This document shows, in pieces, positions 14,730 to 22,746 of a stretch of DNA of 64,000 nucleotides. The DNA is from Streptomyces bungoensis. Lineage in GTDB: Bacteria > Actinomycetota > Actinomycetes > Streptomycetales > Streptomycetaceae. Within the stretch, counting starts at the first letter, position 1. The number at the start of each line of letters is the position of its first letter. Where the stretch lies: assembly GCF_001514215.1 (NCBI RefSeq), contig NZ_KQ948853.1:343167-407166 (forward strand), read 5' to 3'. The notes under the pieces are model-generated. The model worked only from the letters and a program-made list of their open reading frames with translations, did not search any database and had not been told where the DNA came from. Made by a program: the position numbers and the translations under genes.

Positions 14730-14975
14730 GTGCTCCAGCCCAAGTACCCGGACAGCCCCACCCCGCCACCTGCCCACATTCACGCCCCGACCGACCCGGC
14801 GCCCGTACGGCGCTCGGTGCCGTCGATCTCCGTCGACCGGAACACGGTCGCGGTCGTGCTCGTCGGCGGTGTGGTCCTCACCTCGCTCCTGGCCGCTGTC
14901 GCTGTCACGGCCATCTCGGTAGCCGTCGCCGCTGTGGTCCTGCGCTCCCTGCTCAGCGAGCAACACCGGCGCTGA
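14730..14975 (+). CDS. Small membrane protein, SpdC/SpdD type
   Basis: This 81-residue protein has a Pro-rich N-terminal tail (PPPAHIHAPTDPAPVR) and one long hydrophobic segment (VAVVLVGGVVLTSLLAAVAV, continuing into a second Ala/Val-rich stretch). GTG 14730 follows GAGGAGAGG. Its position between the spd group and rep matches small spread genes of related elements. Confidence 0.65.
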   Translation: MLQPKYPDSPTPPPAHIHAPTDPAPVRRSVPSISVDRNTVAVVLVGGVVLTSLLAAVAVTAISVAVAAVVLRSLLSEQHRR

Positions 14976-15075
14976 GGAGAGGCCCCCAGCACCCGGGGCG
15001 GCCCGACACCGCCAAGCATCCGCCGCCCCGGGTCCCTTCCTCCCGACCGAACCAGTCCGTCAGAAGGAGAACGCC

Positions 15076-16416
15076 ATCTTCACCCGCACCACCACGCCCC
15101 CGCTCCCGGAACTCACAAGGCTGGCCGCAGACGGCACCCTGCCCGGTATCCTCCGGCAGCTCTCCGGGCTCGGCGGCTGCACCAACCCGATCCGCCTCGA
15201 CGGCCACCGCACCGAGTACGGCATCGACACCACCACCGGTGAGATCGGCCGCGTCCTCCAGCGGCTCGACTCGACCGACCTCCCGGCCGGCCAACTCCTC
15301 GTCCGCTGCAACAACCGCCGCACCACCCGCTGCCCGGCCTGCGCGGAGGTCTACCGCCGCGACACCTTCCACCTGATCACCGCCGGTCTGCGCGGCGGCA
15401 AGGGCACCCCGGAACACGTCGCCGCCCACCCCCGCGTCTTCGCCACCTTCACCGCCCCCGGCTTCGGTCCGGTCCACAACCGCCGCACCGACGGCCGCGC
15501 CTGTCGCTGCGGCACCCACCACGACCAGGACGACGACACCCTCGGTACGCCGCTCGACCCGGACACCTACGACTACGAAGCAGCCGTCCTGTGGAACGCG
15601 CACGCCGGTCAGCTCTGGCGGCGCTTCTCGACCTACCTGCGACGAGAGGTCGCCAAGCGCGCGGGCCTGTCCCAGCGTCGGTTCCGGGACCACGCCCGCG
15701 TCTCCTTCGCCAAGGTCGCCGAGTACCAGAAGCGCGGTGCCGTCCACTTTCACGCGGTCATCCGGCTCGACGGACCCGCCGGCGGAGACACTCCGCCCCC
15801 GGTATGGGCGACCGCCGAGCTGCTGACCGATGCCATCGGGGCCGCCGCTGCCAAGGTCCAGGTCGACGGCCCGGTCATCGACGGCCGCGCTCACACCTTC
15901 ACCTTCGGCCGGCAGCTCGACGTCCGCACCATCCGCTCGGCCGACTTCAACGACGGCCAGGAGCTGACCGAGCGAGCCGTGGCGGCCTACATCGCCAAGT
16001 ACGCCACCAAGGGCGCCGAGACCGCCACGGGAGCTCTCGACCGCCCGCTTAAGTTCGCCGCCGAACTCGCCCAGCTCGACATCAGCGACCACGCCCGCCG
16101 CCTCATCCGCACCGCCTGGGCCCTCGGCGCCCGCAAGGACCTCGAACACCTCCGCCTGCGCGCCTGGGCCCACATGCTCGGATTCCGCGGCCACTTTTCC
16201 ACCAAGTCCCGCCGCTACTCCACCACCCTCGGCGCCCTCCGCGACGCCCGCGCCGAATGGCGCCGCGCACAAGCCGCCAACGGCTCCGAGCCCGAGACGA
16301 CTTACGTCCTCGCTCACTGGGTCTTCGCCGGGACCGGCCTGTCCGACGCCGAAGCCTGGCTTGCCGCATCCCTCGAACCCGCACCCGGAACGGAAGGAGA
16401 GCCCACCCATGCATGA
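15076..16416 (+). CDS. Rolling-circle replication initiator (RepSA-like) with an ATC in the start position
   Basis: This 446-residue frame encodes the AICE replication initiator. It has a zinc-binding CNNRRTTRCPACAEVYRR at about residues 78-95, the HUH motif VHFHAVIRL with His224 and His226, and the nicking Tyr motif YIAKYATKG with Tyr305/Tyr309. The whole frame is open, but it contains no ATG, GTG or TTG until GTG 15979, which lies after the HUH motif. The ribosome-binding AAGGAG (15064-15069) is six bases before ATC 15076, where homologs are expected to begin. Either ATC is used weakly or a start codon was lost (ATG to ATC). It overlaps xis by eight bases. Confidence 0.82.
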   Translation: MFTRTTTPPLPELTRLAADGTLPGILRQLSGLGGCTNPIRLDGHRTEYGIDTTTGEIGRVLQRLDSTDLPAGQLLVRCNNRRTTRCPACAEVYRRDTFHLITAGLRGGKGTPEHVAAHPRVFATFTAPGFGPVHNRRTDGRACRCGTHHDQDDDTLGTPLDPDTYDYEAAVLWNAHAGQLWRRFSTYLRREVAKRAGLSQRRFRDHARVSFAKVAEYQKRGAVHFHAVIRLDGPAGGDTPPPVWATAELLTDAIGAAAAKVQVDGPVIDGRAHTFTFGRQLDVRTIRSADFNDGQELTERAVAAYIAKYATKGAETATGALDRPLKFAAELAQLDISDHARRLIRTAWALGARKDLEHLRLRAWAHMLGFRGHFSTKSRRYSTTLGALRDARAEWRRAQAANGSEPETTYVLAHWVFAGTGLSDAEAWLAASLEPAPGTEGEPTHA

Positions 16417-16591
16417 CGACGAACTGCTGACGGTGCCGGAGGTCATGGCGCGGCTCAAGCTCGGCCGCTCCACGGTCTACGACCTCATCCGCTCCCGCCG
16501 TCTGCCCTCGATCACCATCGGCCGGTGCCGTCGCATCCCAGCGCTGGCGGTCCGCGAGTACATCACCAACGAACTGGAGGCGGCAGCCTGA
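16409..16591 (+). CDS. xis: Excisionase (HTH_17, Xis)
   Basis: This 60-residue winged-helix DNA-binding protein (ELLTVPEVMARLKLGRSTVY, then LPSITIGRCRRIPALAVREY) is of the MerR-like excisionase family. It should bend DNA at the attachment site and bias the integrase to excision. ATG 16409 follows GGAAGGAG and overlaps the rep stop. Its TGA overlaps the int start (TGATG). Rep, xis and int thus form one coupled unit, as in pSAM2. Confidence 0.85.
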   Translation: MHDDELLTVPEVMARLKLGRSTVYDLIRSRRLPSITIGRCRRIPALAVREYITNELEAAA

Positions 16592-17742
16592 TGGCCCAGC
16601 AGCGCAAGCGCAATCCGAACGGCGCCGGCACCATCACCAAGCGCAAGGACGGCCGTTTCCAGTGCGCGGTCTACGTTCTCCAGCCGGACGGCACCCGCGC
16701 CCGCAAGTTCGCCTACGGCAAGACCTGGGCCGAGTGCGACGCCAAGCGCCGGGAACTCCTCGACAAGGTCGACCAGGGCGTGCCCGTGCCGACCCGGTCG
16801 GCCAAGCTCTCCGAGTGGCTGCCGTACTGGCTGGACAACGTCATCAAGCCCCGGCGGAAGCTGAGCACGTACGACAAGTACGAGGCGCACGTCCGGCTCT
16901 ACCTGGTGCCGCTCCTCGGCGCGAAGCGGCTCGAATCGCTGGGCGTCGCCGACGTGCGCCGCTTCCTCGTCCGCTTGGAGGCGGAGGCCACGGCGGCCAC
17001 GGCCAAGGAGGCTCACCGCGTGCTGCGGTCGGCGTTGTCCTCGGCTTGCCGAGAGGAACTGATCACCCGCAACGTCGCGAAGCTCGTCGAGCCGCCCCGG
17101 ATCAAGGAACGGGAGCTGAGCCCCTGGACCCTGGACGAAACCCTCGACTTCCTTGCCGCCGCCCGCACAGACCCGCTCTACGCGGCCTTCGTGCTCGCCA
17201 TCGCGATGGGCCTTCGCCGGGGAGAGATCGTGGGGCTTCGCTGGTCGGACGTCGACCTCGACAATCGGGTGCTCTACGTCCGCCAGCAGATGCAGCGCCG
17301 CCGTGGCGTCCTGTACGACGACGATCCGAAGAGCCGCCGTCGCCGTGCCGTCCCGCTGCCCGCTCTCTGTATCGCGCCCCTGCGCTGGCACCGCATGCGG
17401 CAGGCGGCTGCCCGTGCCAAGGCGGGGGAGGGGTGGCAGGAGTCCGCGTACGTCTTCACCACCCGGACCGGCCGCCCGGTCGAGCCGCGCAACCTCTACC
17501 GCTCCTTCACCCGCGTCGCCCAGTCCGCCGGCCTCCGCGTCATCCGGCTCCACGATGCTCGCCACGGCACCGCGACACTCCTCACGGCGGCCGGGGTCGC
17601 GCCCCGCGTCGTGATGGAGATCCTGGGCCACTCGCAGATCAGCATCACCATGGACGTCTACACCCACGTCGTCCAGGACACGCAGCGCGAGGCCATGAGC
17701 CACATGGACCGGCTGCTCAGGAGGCGTCGCGGTCGTCAGTGA
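16591..17742 (+). CDS. int: Tyrosine recombinase integrase
   Basis: This 383-residue site-specific recombinase has an N-terminal AP2-like/arm-binding domain (GTITKRKDGRFQCAVYVLQP), a SAM-like core-binding domain and a catalytic domain. The catalytic residues are Arg209 (AMGLRRGE), His321-x-x-Arg324 (LHDARHG), His347 (ILGHSQ) and Tyr357 (MDVYTHV). It would catalyse integration at tRNA-Arg(CCT). ATG 16591 overlaps the xis stop. The gene ends 70 bp from the right attachment site and appears complete. Confidence 0.95.
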   Translation: MAQQRKRNPNGAGTITKRKDGRFQCAVYVLQPDGTRARKFAYGKTWAECDAKRRELLDKVDQGVPVPTRSAKLSEWLPYWLDNVIKPRRKLSTYDKYEAHVRLYLVPLLGAKRLESLGVADVRRFLVRLEAEATAATAKEAHRVLRSALSSACREELITRNVAKLVEPPRIKERELSPWTLDETLDFLAAARTDPLYAAFVLAIAMGLRRGEIVGLRWSDVDLDNRVLYVRQQMQRRRGVLYDDDPKSRRRRAVPLPALCIAPLRWHRMRQAAARAKAGEGWQESAYVFTTRTGRPVEPRNLYRSFTRVAQSAGLRVIRLHDARHGTATLLTAAGVAPRVVMEILGHSQISITMDVYTHVVQDTQREAMSHMDRLLRRRRGRQ

Positions 17743-17772
17743 CCGACCCCGTTGATGTCAGAAGCAGATGTC

Positions 17773-17806
17773 AAAGGCCCCGGACCATGATCGGTCCGGG
17801 GCCTTT
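17773..17806. terminator. Bidirectional hairpin serving int and tRNA-Arg
   Basis: Perfect 14-bp arms AAAGGCCCCGGACC and GGTCCGGGGCCTTT flank a 6-base loop, with T or A runs on both sides. It lies 30 bp after int and just beyond the 3' end of the minus-strand tRNA. It belongs to the element and therefore replaces the tRNA's original terminator at 3617-3645. Confidence 0.8.
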
Positions 17807-17810
17807 TGGC

Positions 17811-17886
17811 TGGTGCCCCCGGCAGGATTCGAACCTGCGACACCCGCTTTAGGAGAGCGGTGCTCTATCCCCTGAGCTACGAAGGC
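17811..17886 (-). tRNA. tRNA-Arg(CCT)
   Basis: Read on the minus strand: acceptor GCCTTCG pairs with CGGGGGC, the D arm is TAGCTCAGGGGATAGAGCA, and the anticodon stem CCGCT/AGCGG holds the loop CTCCTAA, with anticodon CCT. The T arm is GCAGG-TTCGAAT-CCTGC, and a genomic CCA follows. It decodes AGG arginine codons. Its 3' half is supplied by the AICE. Before insertion the 3' end would have read CACAG, without an encoded CCA. Confidence 0.93.
17813..17855. repeat. Right AICE attachment site (43-bp direct repeat)
   Basis: This copy is identical to 3665-3707 and forms the 3' part of the intact tRNA-Arg gene, so the element restores the tRNA on insertion. Identity stops at the anticodon-stem side (position 17855), beyond which the chromosomal 5' half of the tRNA follows. 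Confidence 0.92.
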
Positions 17887-18233
17887 GGGGCCTTGCGTGG
17901 AGCGTGGGTGGGAAATCCTGCTGGGCAGGCGCCCGCGCTGTGGCAAGGGTGGGACCGCCGCTAGGGCGGTCTCTGACAGGGTAGCGGATCTGTGGCGGGC
18001 GGTGGTGAGGGGCTTCCGGTGCCCCGGGCCGTTCTTGCCCGGCCGGGCTGCTCAAGGCCGGCCGGTTGGGAATCGGCCGTGGTGCTCAGGCACGCCGGGG
18101 GCGGGGCTGCTCAGGGCCAGGCGGTCGGAGGCCCCGGGGTTGCCCAGCGCCGGCCGAGGCCCCGGGGTTGCCCAGCGCCGGCCGAGGGGCCGGGGCTGAT
18201 CAGGCCGGCCTGGCAAAGAGCCGGTCAGTGCGC
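17887..18233. other. Intergenic with two 28-bp tandem repeats
   Basis: No gene was seen. A 28-bp unit (AGGCCCCGGGGTTGCCCAGC then GCCGGCCG) is repeated exactly at 18129-18156 and 18157-18184, with a partial third copy after it. Several GGCCGG-rich inverted repeats lie around it and could act as terminators for the leftward gene ending at 18234. The tRNA-Arg promoter should lie near 17890-17960. Confidence 0.6.
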
Positions 18234-18977
18234 TCAGGGTCGGCCCGGCACCCGGCCGATGCGTATCTGCCAGCGGTCCGGGCCCGACTCCACGTACTCC
18301 CAGGTGTAGGCGCCGGGGTGGGTCGCCTCGAACTCGCGGTGTAGGGGCTTGGGGTCGTGGTTGTTGATCAGGGTGAAGGACTCGCCGGGGGTGAGGCGGG
18401 CGAAGCGGGTGAAGATGCGGGGGTGCCGGCGGCCGTGCGGGATCTCGCGGACGTCGACGACCGGGGTCTCCGTCAGGACGCCGCCGTCGAGCAGGGTGTC
18501 CAGGTCCGACATGAGGGTGGGCAGGTCGGCTCCGGGGAGGCTGACGAGGGCCGGGAGCAGTACCGTCCGCTCCACCGCGAAGTGCGGTCGGAGTGTCGCC
18601 TCGATGGCCCTGGCAGTCGCCGTCGCCGTGGCGGCGTCGTCGGCCTTGGACACCTGGACGATGTACTGGTCCAGTACGGCGGCGGTGGTGCGCAGTGCGC
18701 GCACCAGCAGCCGGGTCTCGGCCGCGCCCGAGGCGGTCGCGTAGAGGGTACGGTCGCAGGCGCTCAGGTAACGGCGCAGGTCGTCGGTGCAGAAGCTCGC
18801 CAGGGCCGCGCGGACCGTTTCCCCGGCTTCCGCCGGGGGGTCCACCTCGGTGAGGGTGACCAGTCGGCAGCGCAGCCGCTGGTGGATCTGGTGGAGGGCG
18901 CTGCGCGCCTGGACGGCCGGGTCGGTCTCGGTCGACTCGATGTAGACGTCGTGCGTGTCGGGTGGCGGCGGCGTCAT
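18234..18977 (-). CDS. Hemerythrin-like and DUF2249 two-domain protein
   Basis: This protein of about 247 residues has an N-terminal helical bundle resembling an HHE hemerythrin domain (LRRYLSACDRTLYATA, LRPHFAVERTVLLPALV). It is followed by a C-terminal DUF2249/TusA-like domain (VDVREIPHGRRHPRIFTRF, FTLINNHDPKPLHREFEA, WQIRIGR). Similar fusions occur with nitric-oxide or low-oxygen functions (family association). ATG 18977 is chosen over 19022 because GGAGGG lies just upstream and the sequence before it is low-complexity. It lies with a cupin gene and a TDT exporter on the same strand. Confidence 0.7.
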   Translation of the reverse strand: MTPPPPDTHDVYIESTETDPAVQARSALHQIHQRLRCRLVTLTEVDPPAEAGETVRAALASFCTDDLRRYLSACDRTLYATASGAAETRLLVRALRTTAAVLDQYIVQVSKADDAATATATARAIEATLRPHFAVERTVLLPALVSLPGADLPTLMSDLDTLLDGGVLTETPVVDVREIPHGRRHPRIFTRFARLTPGESFTLINNHDPKPLHREFEATHPGAYTWEYVESGPDRWQIRIGRVPGRP

Positions 18978-19147
18978 CCTGCCCTCCGACCCTTCCGTCT
19001 CTTCCATCCCTGGCATCGCCATCCCTTCCGTCTCTCTGTCCGTCTTCCTGCGCCTCCCTTACGTTAATTATTACATGTTGTTATTGGAGAAACTGATCCT
19101 GGGTGGGGCGTCCGTCGTGGATGCCCGCTCCCTGCCCCCGCCCTCCC

Positions 19148-19486
19148 TTACTCGTGCTTCGCCACCGTCAGCAGCACCGCCGCGTCCTCCGGCGCGTGCA
19201 GGCTGTGGCGCGCCGGGGGGATGGCCAGCAGGTCGCCGGTCGTGCCCTCCCAGCTGTCCTCGCCGCTGCGCAGGGTCACCCGGCCGTGCAGGACCAGGAG
19301 GGTGGCCTCGCCGGGGCTGTCGTGTTCGGCCAGTTCCGTGCCGGCGCGCAGGGCCAGGAGGGTCTGGCGCAGGGTGTGTTCTTGGCCGCCGTAGAGGGTC
19401 TCGGCGCTGCGGCCGGTGGACGATGCCGCGGCCTTCTCGAGGTGCTCGCGGGCCTTGGCGTCGAGGGAGAGCTTCCGCATGGCCAT
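19148..19486 (-). CDS. Single-domain cupin
   Basis: This 112-residue protein has the cupin barrel pattern TLLALRAGTELAEHDSPGEATLLVLHGRVTL, in which residues around the first motif (EHDSPGE) could bind metal, and a second motif IPPARHSLHAPEDAAVLLTV. It may sense or bind a small ligand. It is 19 bp downstream of the exporter gene on the same strand and followed by the hemerythrin/DUF2249 gene. This trio recurs in actinobacteria (recalled). Confidence 0.75.
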   Translation of the reverse strand: MAMRKLSLDAKAREHLEKAAASSTGRSAETLYGGQEHTLRQTLLALRAGTELAEHDSPGEATLLVLHGRVTLRSGEDSWEGTTGDLLAIPPARHSLHAPEDAAVLLTVAKHE

Positions 19487-19505
19487 GAGTGAGTCGCCTT
19501 TCCGT

Positions 19506-20618
19506 TCAGGGCCCCTGGGGCCGGTTCGCGTCCTTGGTGTCGTTCTCGTCCTTCACGTACACCGCTCTGCCCGCCGTCGCCAGCATGGCGGTGAAGACCG
19601 CCGCCCAGACCGCCAGTGCCGCCCAGGCCTCGGTGGTCCCGATCGTGGTCATCCAGTCCCAGCCCGCCACCCGGCCCAATTCGCGGGTCGCCACCCCGTA
19701 CATGCCGACCGGGAAGACCAGGCTCCACAGGCTCGTCTCGTACCGCAGGGGCAGGCGGCGCAGTGCGTGCCGCCACACCCCGAGGACGAGGAGAAGGGGG
19801 ATCAGCCAGGTGCAGAAGGACCACAGCAGGGCGGACAGGCCCAGCACCACCTGGCGGGGGAGCAGTTCGCGGCCCGGGGGCAGTTCCAGGAGCTTGGCGC
19901 CGGCCAGCACGCTGATCGCGGCGGCGCCCATGAACACCCAGTACGGCGGGACCAGTTCCGCGGGCGTCACCGGTTCCAGCAGGAGCCGGGCCAGGGTCAG
20001 CGCGGCGGTCAGGAGGTACTGCAGGAGCCCGACGGCCCAGCACACCGACGCCAGGGCGCCCAGGGCCGTGCCGCCGGTGTGCTGGGCGAGGGACGCGGTC
20101 GCGACCGCCACGGACTGGGTGCCCACCGCCCAGATGAACCACGTCCCGTTCACCTGCCGCAGCGAGAGGGGGTCACCGGAGCGGATCAGCAGGAGCGGTA
20201 CGCCGTAGCCGAGCAGCAGCCAACCGGCCGCGCCTACGGCGATCAGCGCGACGGCGACGCCGTGGAGCCGGGCGGTCAGTGCCCTGCTCGCCAGCACCTC
20301 GGACGCGGCCACCAGGGTGAGGAAGGAGAAACCGCGCGGGCCGGCGAGGTCCGCGAGGAGCCGCCGCGGCCGCCACGCGGCGCGCCAGACATAGGCCACC
20401 CACAGCAGGGCGTACCCGGCCGCGGCGATCACCGCCAGGACCGCCGACGCGGTCGCCGCACCGTCGCCGGCCAGCGCGGTGGAGATGATGCCGGTGGCCA
20501 TCACGAAGGCGAACGCCCCCGGGCTGAGGTCCTCCACCGAGGAGGCCAGCCAGGAGGTCACCGCGGAGCCCCAGGTGCCGGGCGGCCTGCGGCGACCGGA
20601 CACTGCGGCCCTCGTCAC
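19506..20618 (-). CDS. TDT-family (TehA/Mae1) membrane transporter
   Basis: This 370-residue protein has about ten membrane segments. It begins FVMATGIISTALAGDG, the typical TDT start, with later motifs TWFIWAVGTQSVAVATASLA, YWVFMGAAAISVLAG and SLVFPVGMYGVATRELG. Family members move C4-dicarboxylates, sulfite or act as anion channels. Start GTG 20618 is selected for its GGAGG at a good distance. The last part is hydrophilic (VKDENDTKDANRPQGP). It is the first gene of the exporter-cupin-hemerythrin set. Confidence 0.82.
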   Translation of the reverse strand: MTRAAVSGRRRPPGTWGSAVTSWLASSVEDLSPGAFAFVMATGIISTALAGDGAATASAVLAVIAAAGYALLWVAYVWRAAWRPRRLLADLAGPRGFSFLTLVAASEVLASRALTARLHGVAVALIAVGAAGWLLLGYGVPLLLIRSGDPLSLRQVNGTWFIWAVGTQSVAVATASLAQHTGGTALGALASVCWAVGLLQYLLTAALTLARLLLEPVTPAELVPPYWVFMGAAAISVLAGAKLLELPPGRELLPRQVVLGLSALLWSFCTWLIPLLLVLGVWRHALRRLPLRYETSLWSLVFPVGMYGVATRELGRVAGWDWMTTIGTTEAWAALAVWAAVFTAMLATAGRAVYVKDENDTKDANRPQGP

Positions 20619-20844
20619 GGCCCCACCTCCTCCCTGGCGCCCTCCTCCTTCGCCTCCTGCTCCGTCGGGGCCTAGGGCTTCCCTGTACGGCCGATCTTGA
20701 AACAGCCGGGCCGGCTCGCGCACGTCACCGGCCCACGGTGCTCGCCGTGCCGGGCTCCCGGCACGGCGAGCGCGTAGGGTGGCGGTGCAGCACGGTGAAC
20801 GGATGGTGACGTCGTCACCGCCTCTACGGCACCGGGAGGCACGC

Positions 20845-22206
20845 ATGGCGCGCGATTCGCTGCAGCGGCCGGAGCGGCCCGAGCGCCCGGACCACGAGTT
20901 CCGCTCACCGACAGCCCCGGCAGCCCCGACCGCCCCGAAGGCTCCGGCAGCTCCGGCAGCCCTCGACCCGCAGCGCATCGGGCACCTGCTGGACGCGGTC
21001 GTGGCCCTCAGCGCCGACCTCGACCCCCGGGCCGTGCTGCAGCACATCGTGGACGCGGCCACCGGGCTGATCGGCGCGCGCTACGGCGCACTCGGGGTCA
21101 TGGGTGAGAGCGGCGACTTCGTCGACCTCATCACCGTCGGGATGGACGGCCCCGACGTATGCGCGGGCATGGGGCTGCCGCAGCGGCACGGGCTGCTGGG
21201 CGGTCTGGTCGCCGACCGGCGGCCGCTGCGGGTGGCGGACATCCTGGCCGACCCGCGCTCCGTCGGCTTCCCGGACGGGCACCCGGTCATGACGACGCTG
21301 CTGGGCGTGCCGCTGATGGTGCGCGGCACCGTGTACGGCAACCTCTACCTGGCCGACAGGCGCGACGGAACGCCGTTCACCGAGGACGACGCGGCGCTGC
21401 TGACGGCGGTGGCCAGTGCCGCGAGCATCAGCATCGAGAACGCGCGGCTCTACCAGAGCCTGAAGCACGCGGCCGAGCACTTCCAGCGCCGTATGCTGCC
21501 CACCCTTCCCGACCTGGGTCCCCTGCGGGCCGAGGCGCACTACCAGCCGGCCTCGGAGCTGCCCCGGCTCGGCGGGGACTGGTACGACGCCTTCGTGCTG
21601 CCCGACGGTGCCACCTGCGTCGCGATCGGCGACGTCACCGGTCACGACGTCGAGGCCGCCCCGCTCATGGCGCAGATCCGCAACATGCTGCGCGCCCTCG
21701 CCTACGACCAGGGCGGGCCGCCCGGCCTGATCGTCTCCAAGCTGGACCGCGCCCTGACCATGTTCGCCGAGCCCCCCACGGCCACCCTGATCCTCGGCCG
21801 CGTCGAGCAGGGCGGCGGCAGCGGTGGCGGCGACAGCCCCTGGACCTTCCGCTGGAGCAACGCGGGGCATCCTCCGCCGCTGCTGGTCGGCGCGGACGGC
21901 GGTACCCGCTACCTGGCGCCCGTCCAGCACGGGATTCCGGTCGGCGTCGATCCGTCCGTCCCCCGGTTCAGCCACGAGTTTCCGCTCACGCCGGGAGACA
22001 CGCTGCTGCTGTTCACCGACGGGCTGGTGGAACGCCGGGGCCAGGACATCGACACCGGCCTGCGCGCCCTCGCCGAGGACGCCTCCCTGCTGGCCACGGC
22101 TCCGCTGAAGGACCTGTGCGGGGAACTGGTCGCCGGGCGCGGCCAGGTGTTCGACGACGATGTCGCCGTGCTGGCACTGCGCATCCCGGGCCCGCGCGAA
22201 GGCTGA
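20845..22206 (+). CDS. GAF-domain SpoIIE-type serine phosphatase
   Basis: This 453-residue cytosolic regulator has a GAF sensor domain (about residues 45-210: LQHIVDAATGLIGARYGALG, GVPLMVRGTVYGNLYLADRR). It is followed by a PP2C/SpoIIE phosphatase domain (LPRLGGDWYDAFVLPDGATC, AIGDVTGHDVEAAPLMAQIR, FTDGLVERRGQDID, FDDDVAVLAL) with the metal-binding Asp residues present. Such phosphatases dephosphorylate anti-sigma antagonists. ATG 20845 follows GGGAGG. The N-terminal 35 residues are Pro/Ala-rich. Confidence 0.88.
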   Translation: MARDSLQRPERPERPDHEFRSPTAPAAPTAPKAPAAPAALDPQRIGHLLDAVVALSADLDPRAVLQHIVDAATGLIGARYGALGVMGESGDFVDLITVGMDGPDVCAGMGLPQRHGLLGGLVADRRPLRVADILADPRSVGFPDGHPVMTTLLGVPLMVRGTVYGNLYLADRRDGTPFTEDDAALLTAVASAASISIENARLYQSLKHAAEHFQRRMLPTLPDLGPLRAEAHYQPASELPRLGGDWYDAFVLPDGATCVAIGDVTGHDVEAAPLMAQIRNMLRALAYDQGGPPGLIVSKLDRALTMFAEPPTATLILGRVEQGGGSGGGDSPWTFRWSNAGHPPPLLVGADGGTRYLAPVQHGIPVGVDPSVPRFSHEFPLTPGDTLLLFTDGLVERRGQDIDTGLRALAEDASLLATAPLKDLCGELVAGRGQVFDDDVAVLALRIPGPREG

Positions 22207-22224
22207 GGAGGCGCGTCAGCGGGG

Positions 22225-22593
22225 TCAGCGGCGGGAGCGCCCCGACAGCCACTCGGCCAGGACGGCGGCCTGACTGTGCTCCACGTCCTTGGTGGCGGTC
22301 AGGAGCGTCACCCGGTCGTGGGCGGCCAGTTCCCGCAGGTGCCCGGCGGCCTCGCGATGCCCGGCGTCGCGCAGTTCGGCGCGGTAGCGGCGGCGGAACT
22401 CGTCGTACTTCTCCGGCTCGTGGCCGTACCAGCGGCGCAGTTCGGTGGACGGGGCGACGTCGCGCAGCCACTCGTCCAGGTGCGCGTCCTCCTTGCGCAT
22501 GCCCCGGGGCCAGATCCGGTCGACGAGCACCCGCTTGCCGTCCTCGGGCGAGGTCTCCTCGTAGACGCGGCGACAGGTGATCCGTACGGCCAT
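22225..22593 (-). CDS. DUF488 family protein
   Basis: This 122-residue protein shows the DUF488 signature (YEETSPEDGKRVLVDRIWPR near the N-terminus, DEWLRDVAPSTELRRWYGH, FRRRYRAEL, VTLLTATKDVEHSQAAVL). The family is widespread and its biochemical role is unknown. It stands alone, convergent with the phosphatase gene. Confidence 0.85.
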   Translation of the reverse strand: MAVRITCRRVYEETSPEDGKRVLVDRIWPRGMRKEDAHLDEWLRDVAPSTELRRWYGHEPEKYDEFRRRYRAELRDAGHREAAGHLRELAAHDRVTLLTATKDVEHSQAAVLAEWLSGRSRR

Positions 22594-22634
22594 GAGGGCA
22601 CCCTCCAGATCGATCGGCTCCCTTGATCCTGACC

Positions 22635-22669
22635 CGACTGCCGACTGCCGACTGCCGACTGCCGACTAC
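22635..22669. repeat. 7-bp microsatellite, five copies
   Basis: CGACTGC is repeated four times, followed by CGACTAC, in the gap between the DUF488 start and the IclR stop. It is noncoding and may vary in copy number between strains. Confidence 0.85.
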
Positions 22670-22746
22670 CCGCGGAACCGCCGTGCTACCCCCGACACCG
22701 CCGCGCTACCCCCGGCAGCACCGGCCACCGGCCGGCAGTCACCGGC

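Larger units (their letters stand above)
3665..17855. mobile_element. AICE (pSAM2-type) in tRNA-Arg(CCT)
   Basis: The element is bounded by perfect 43-bp direct repeats, the right one inside an intact tRNA-Arg gene, and is about 14.2 kb long. The integrase gene is next to the right repeat. Reading back from it are xis, rep, four spd-type genes, an FtsK-type translocase, a GntR repressor and a Pif-like Nudix gene, which is the standard actinomycete integrative conjugative element order. This type transfers double-stranded DNA with a single translocase and no relaxase. The left 5-6 kb is cargo, with one gene of clearly lower GC content. Replication may be impaired because rep lacks a normal start codon. 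Confidence 0.93.

Noticed and set aside
14953..16473. 506-codon minus-strand ORF
   Set aside because: It is antisense to rep, which contains HUH, zinc and Tyr motifs. The ORF has Gly/Glu/Val bias and no domain.
22635..22669. Regulatory repeat array
   Set aside because: The 7-bp unit is a simple microsatellite between two gene ends and shows no dyad or promoter context.
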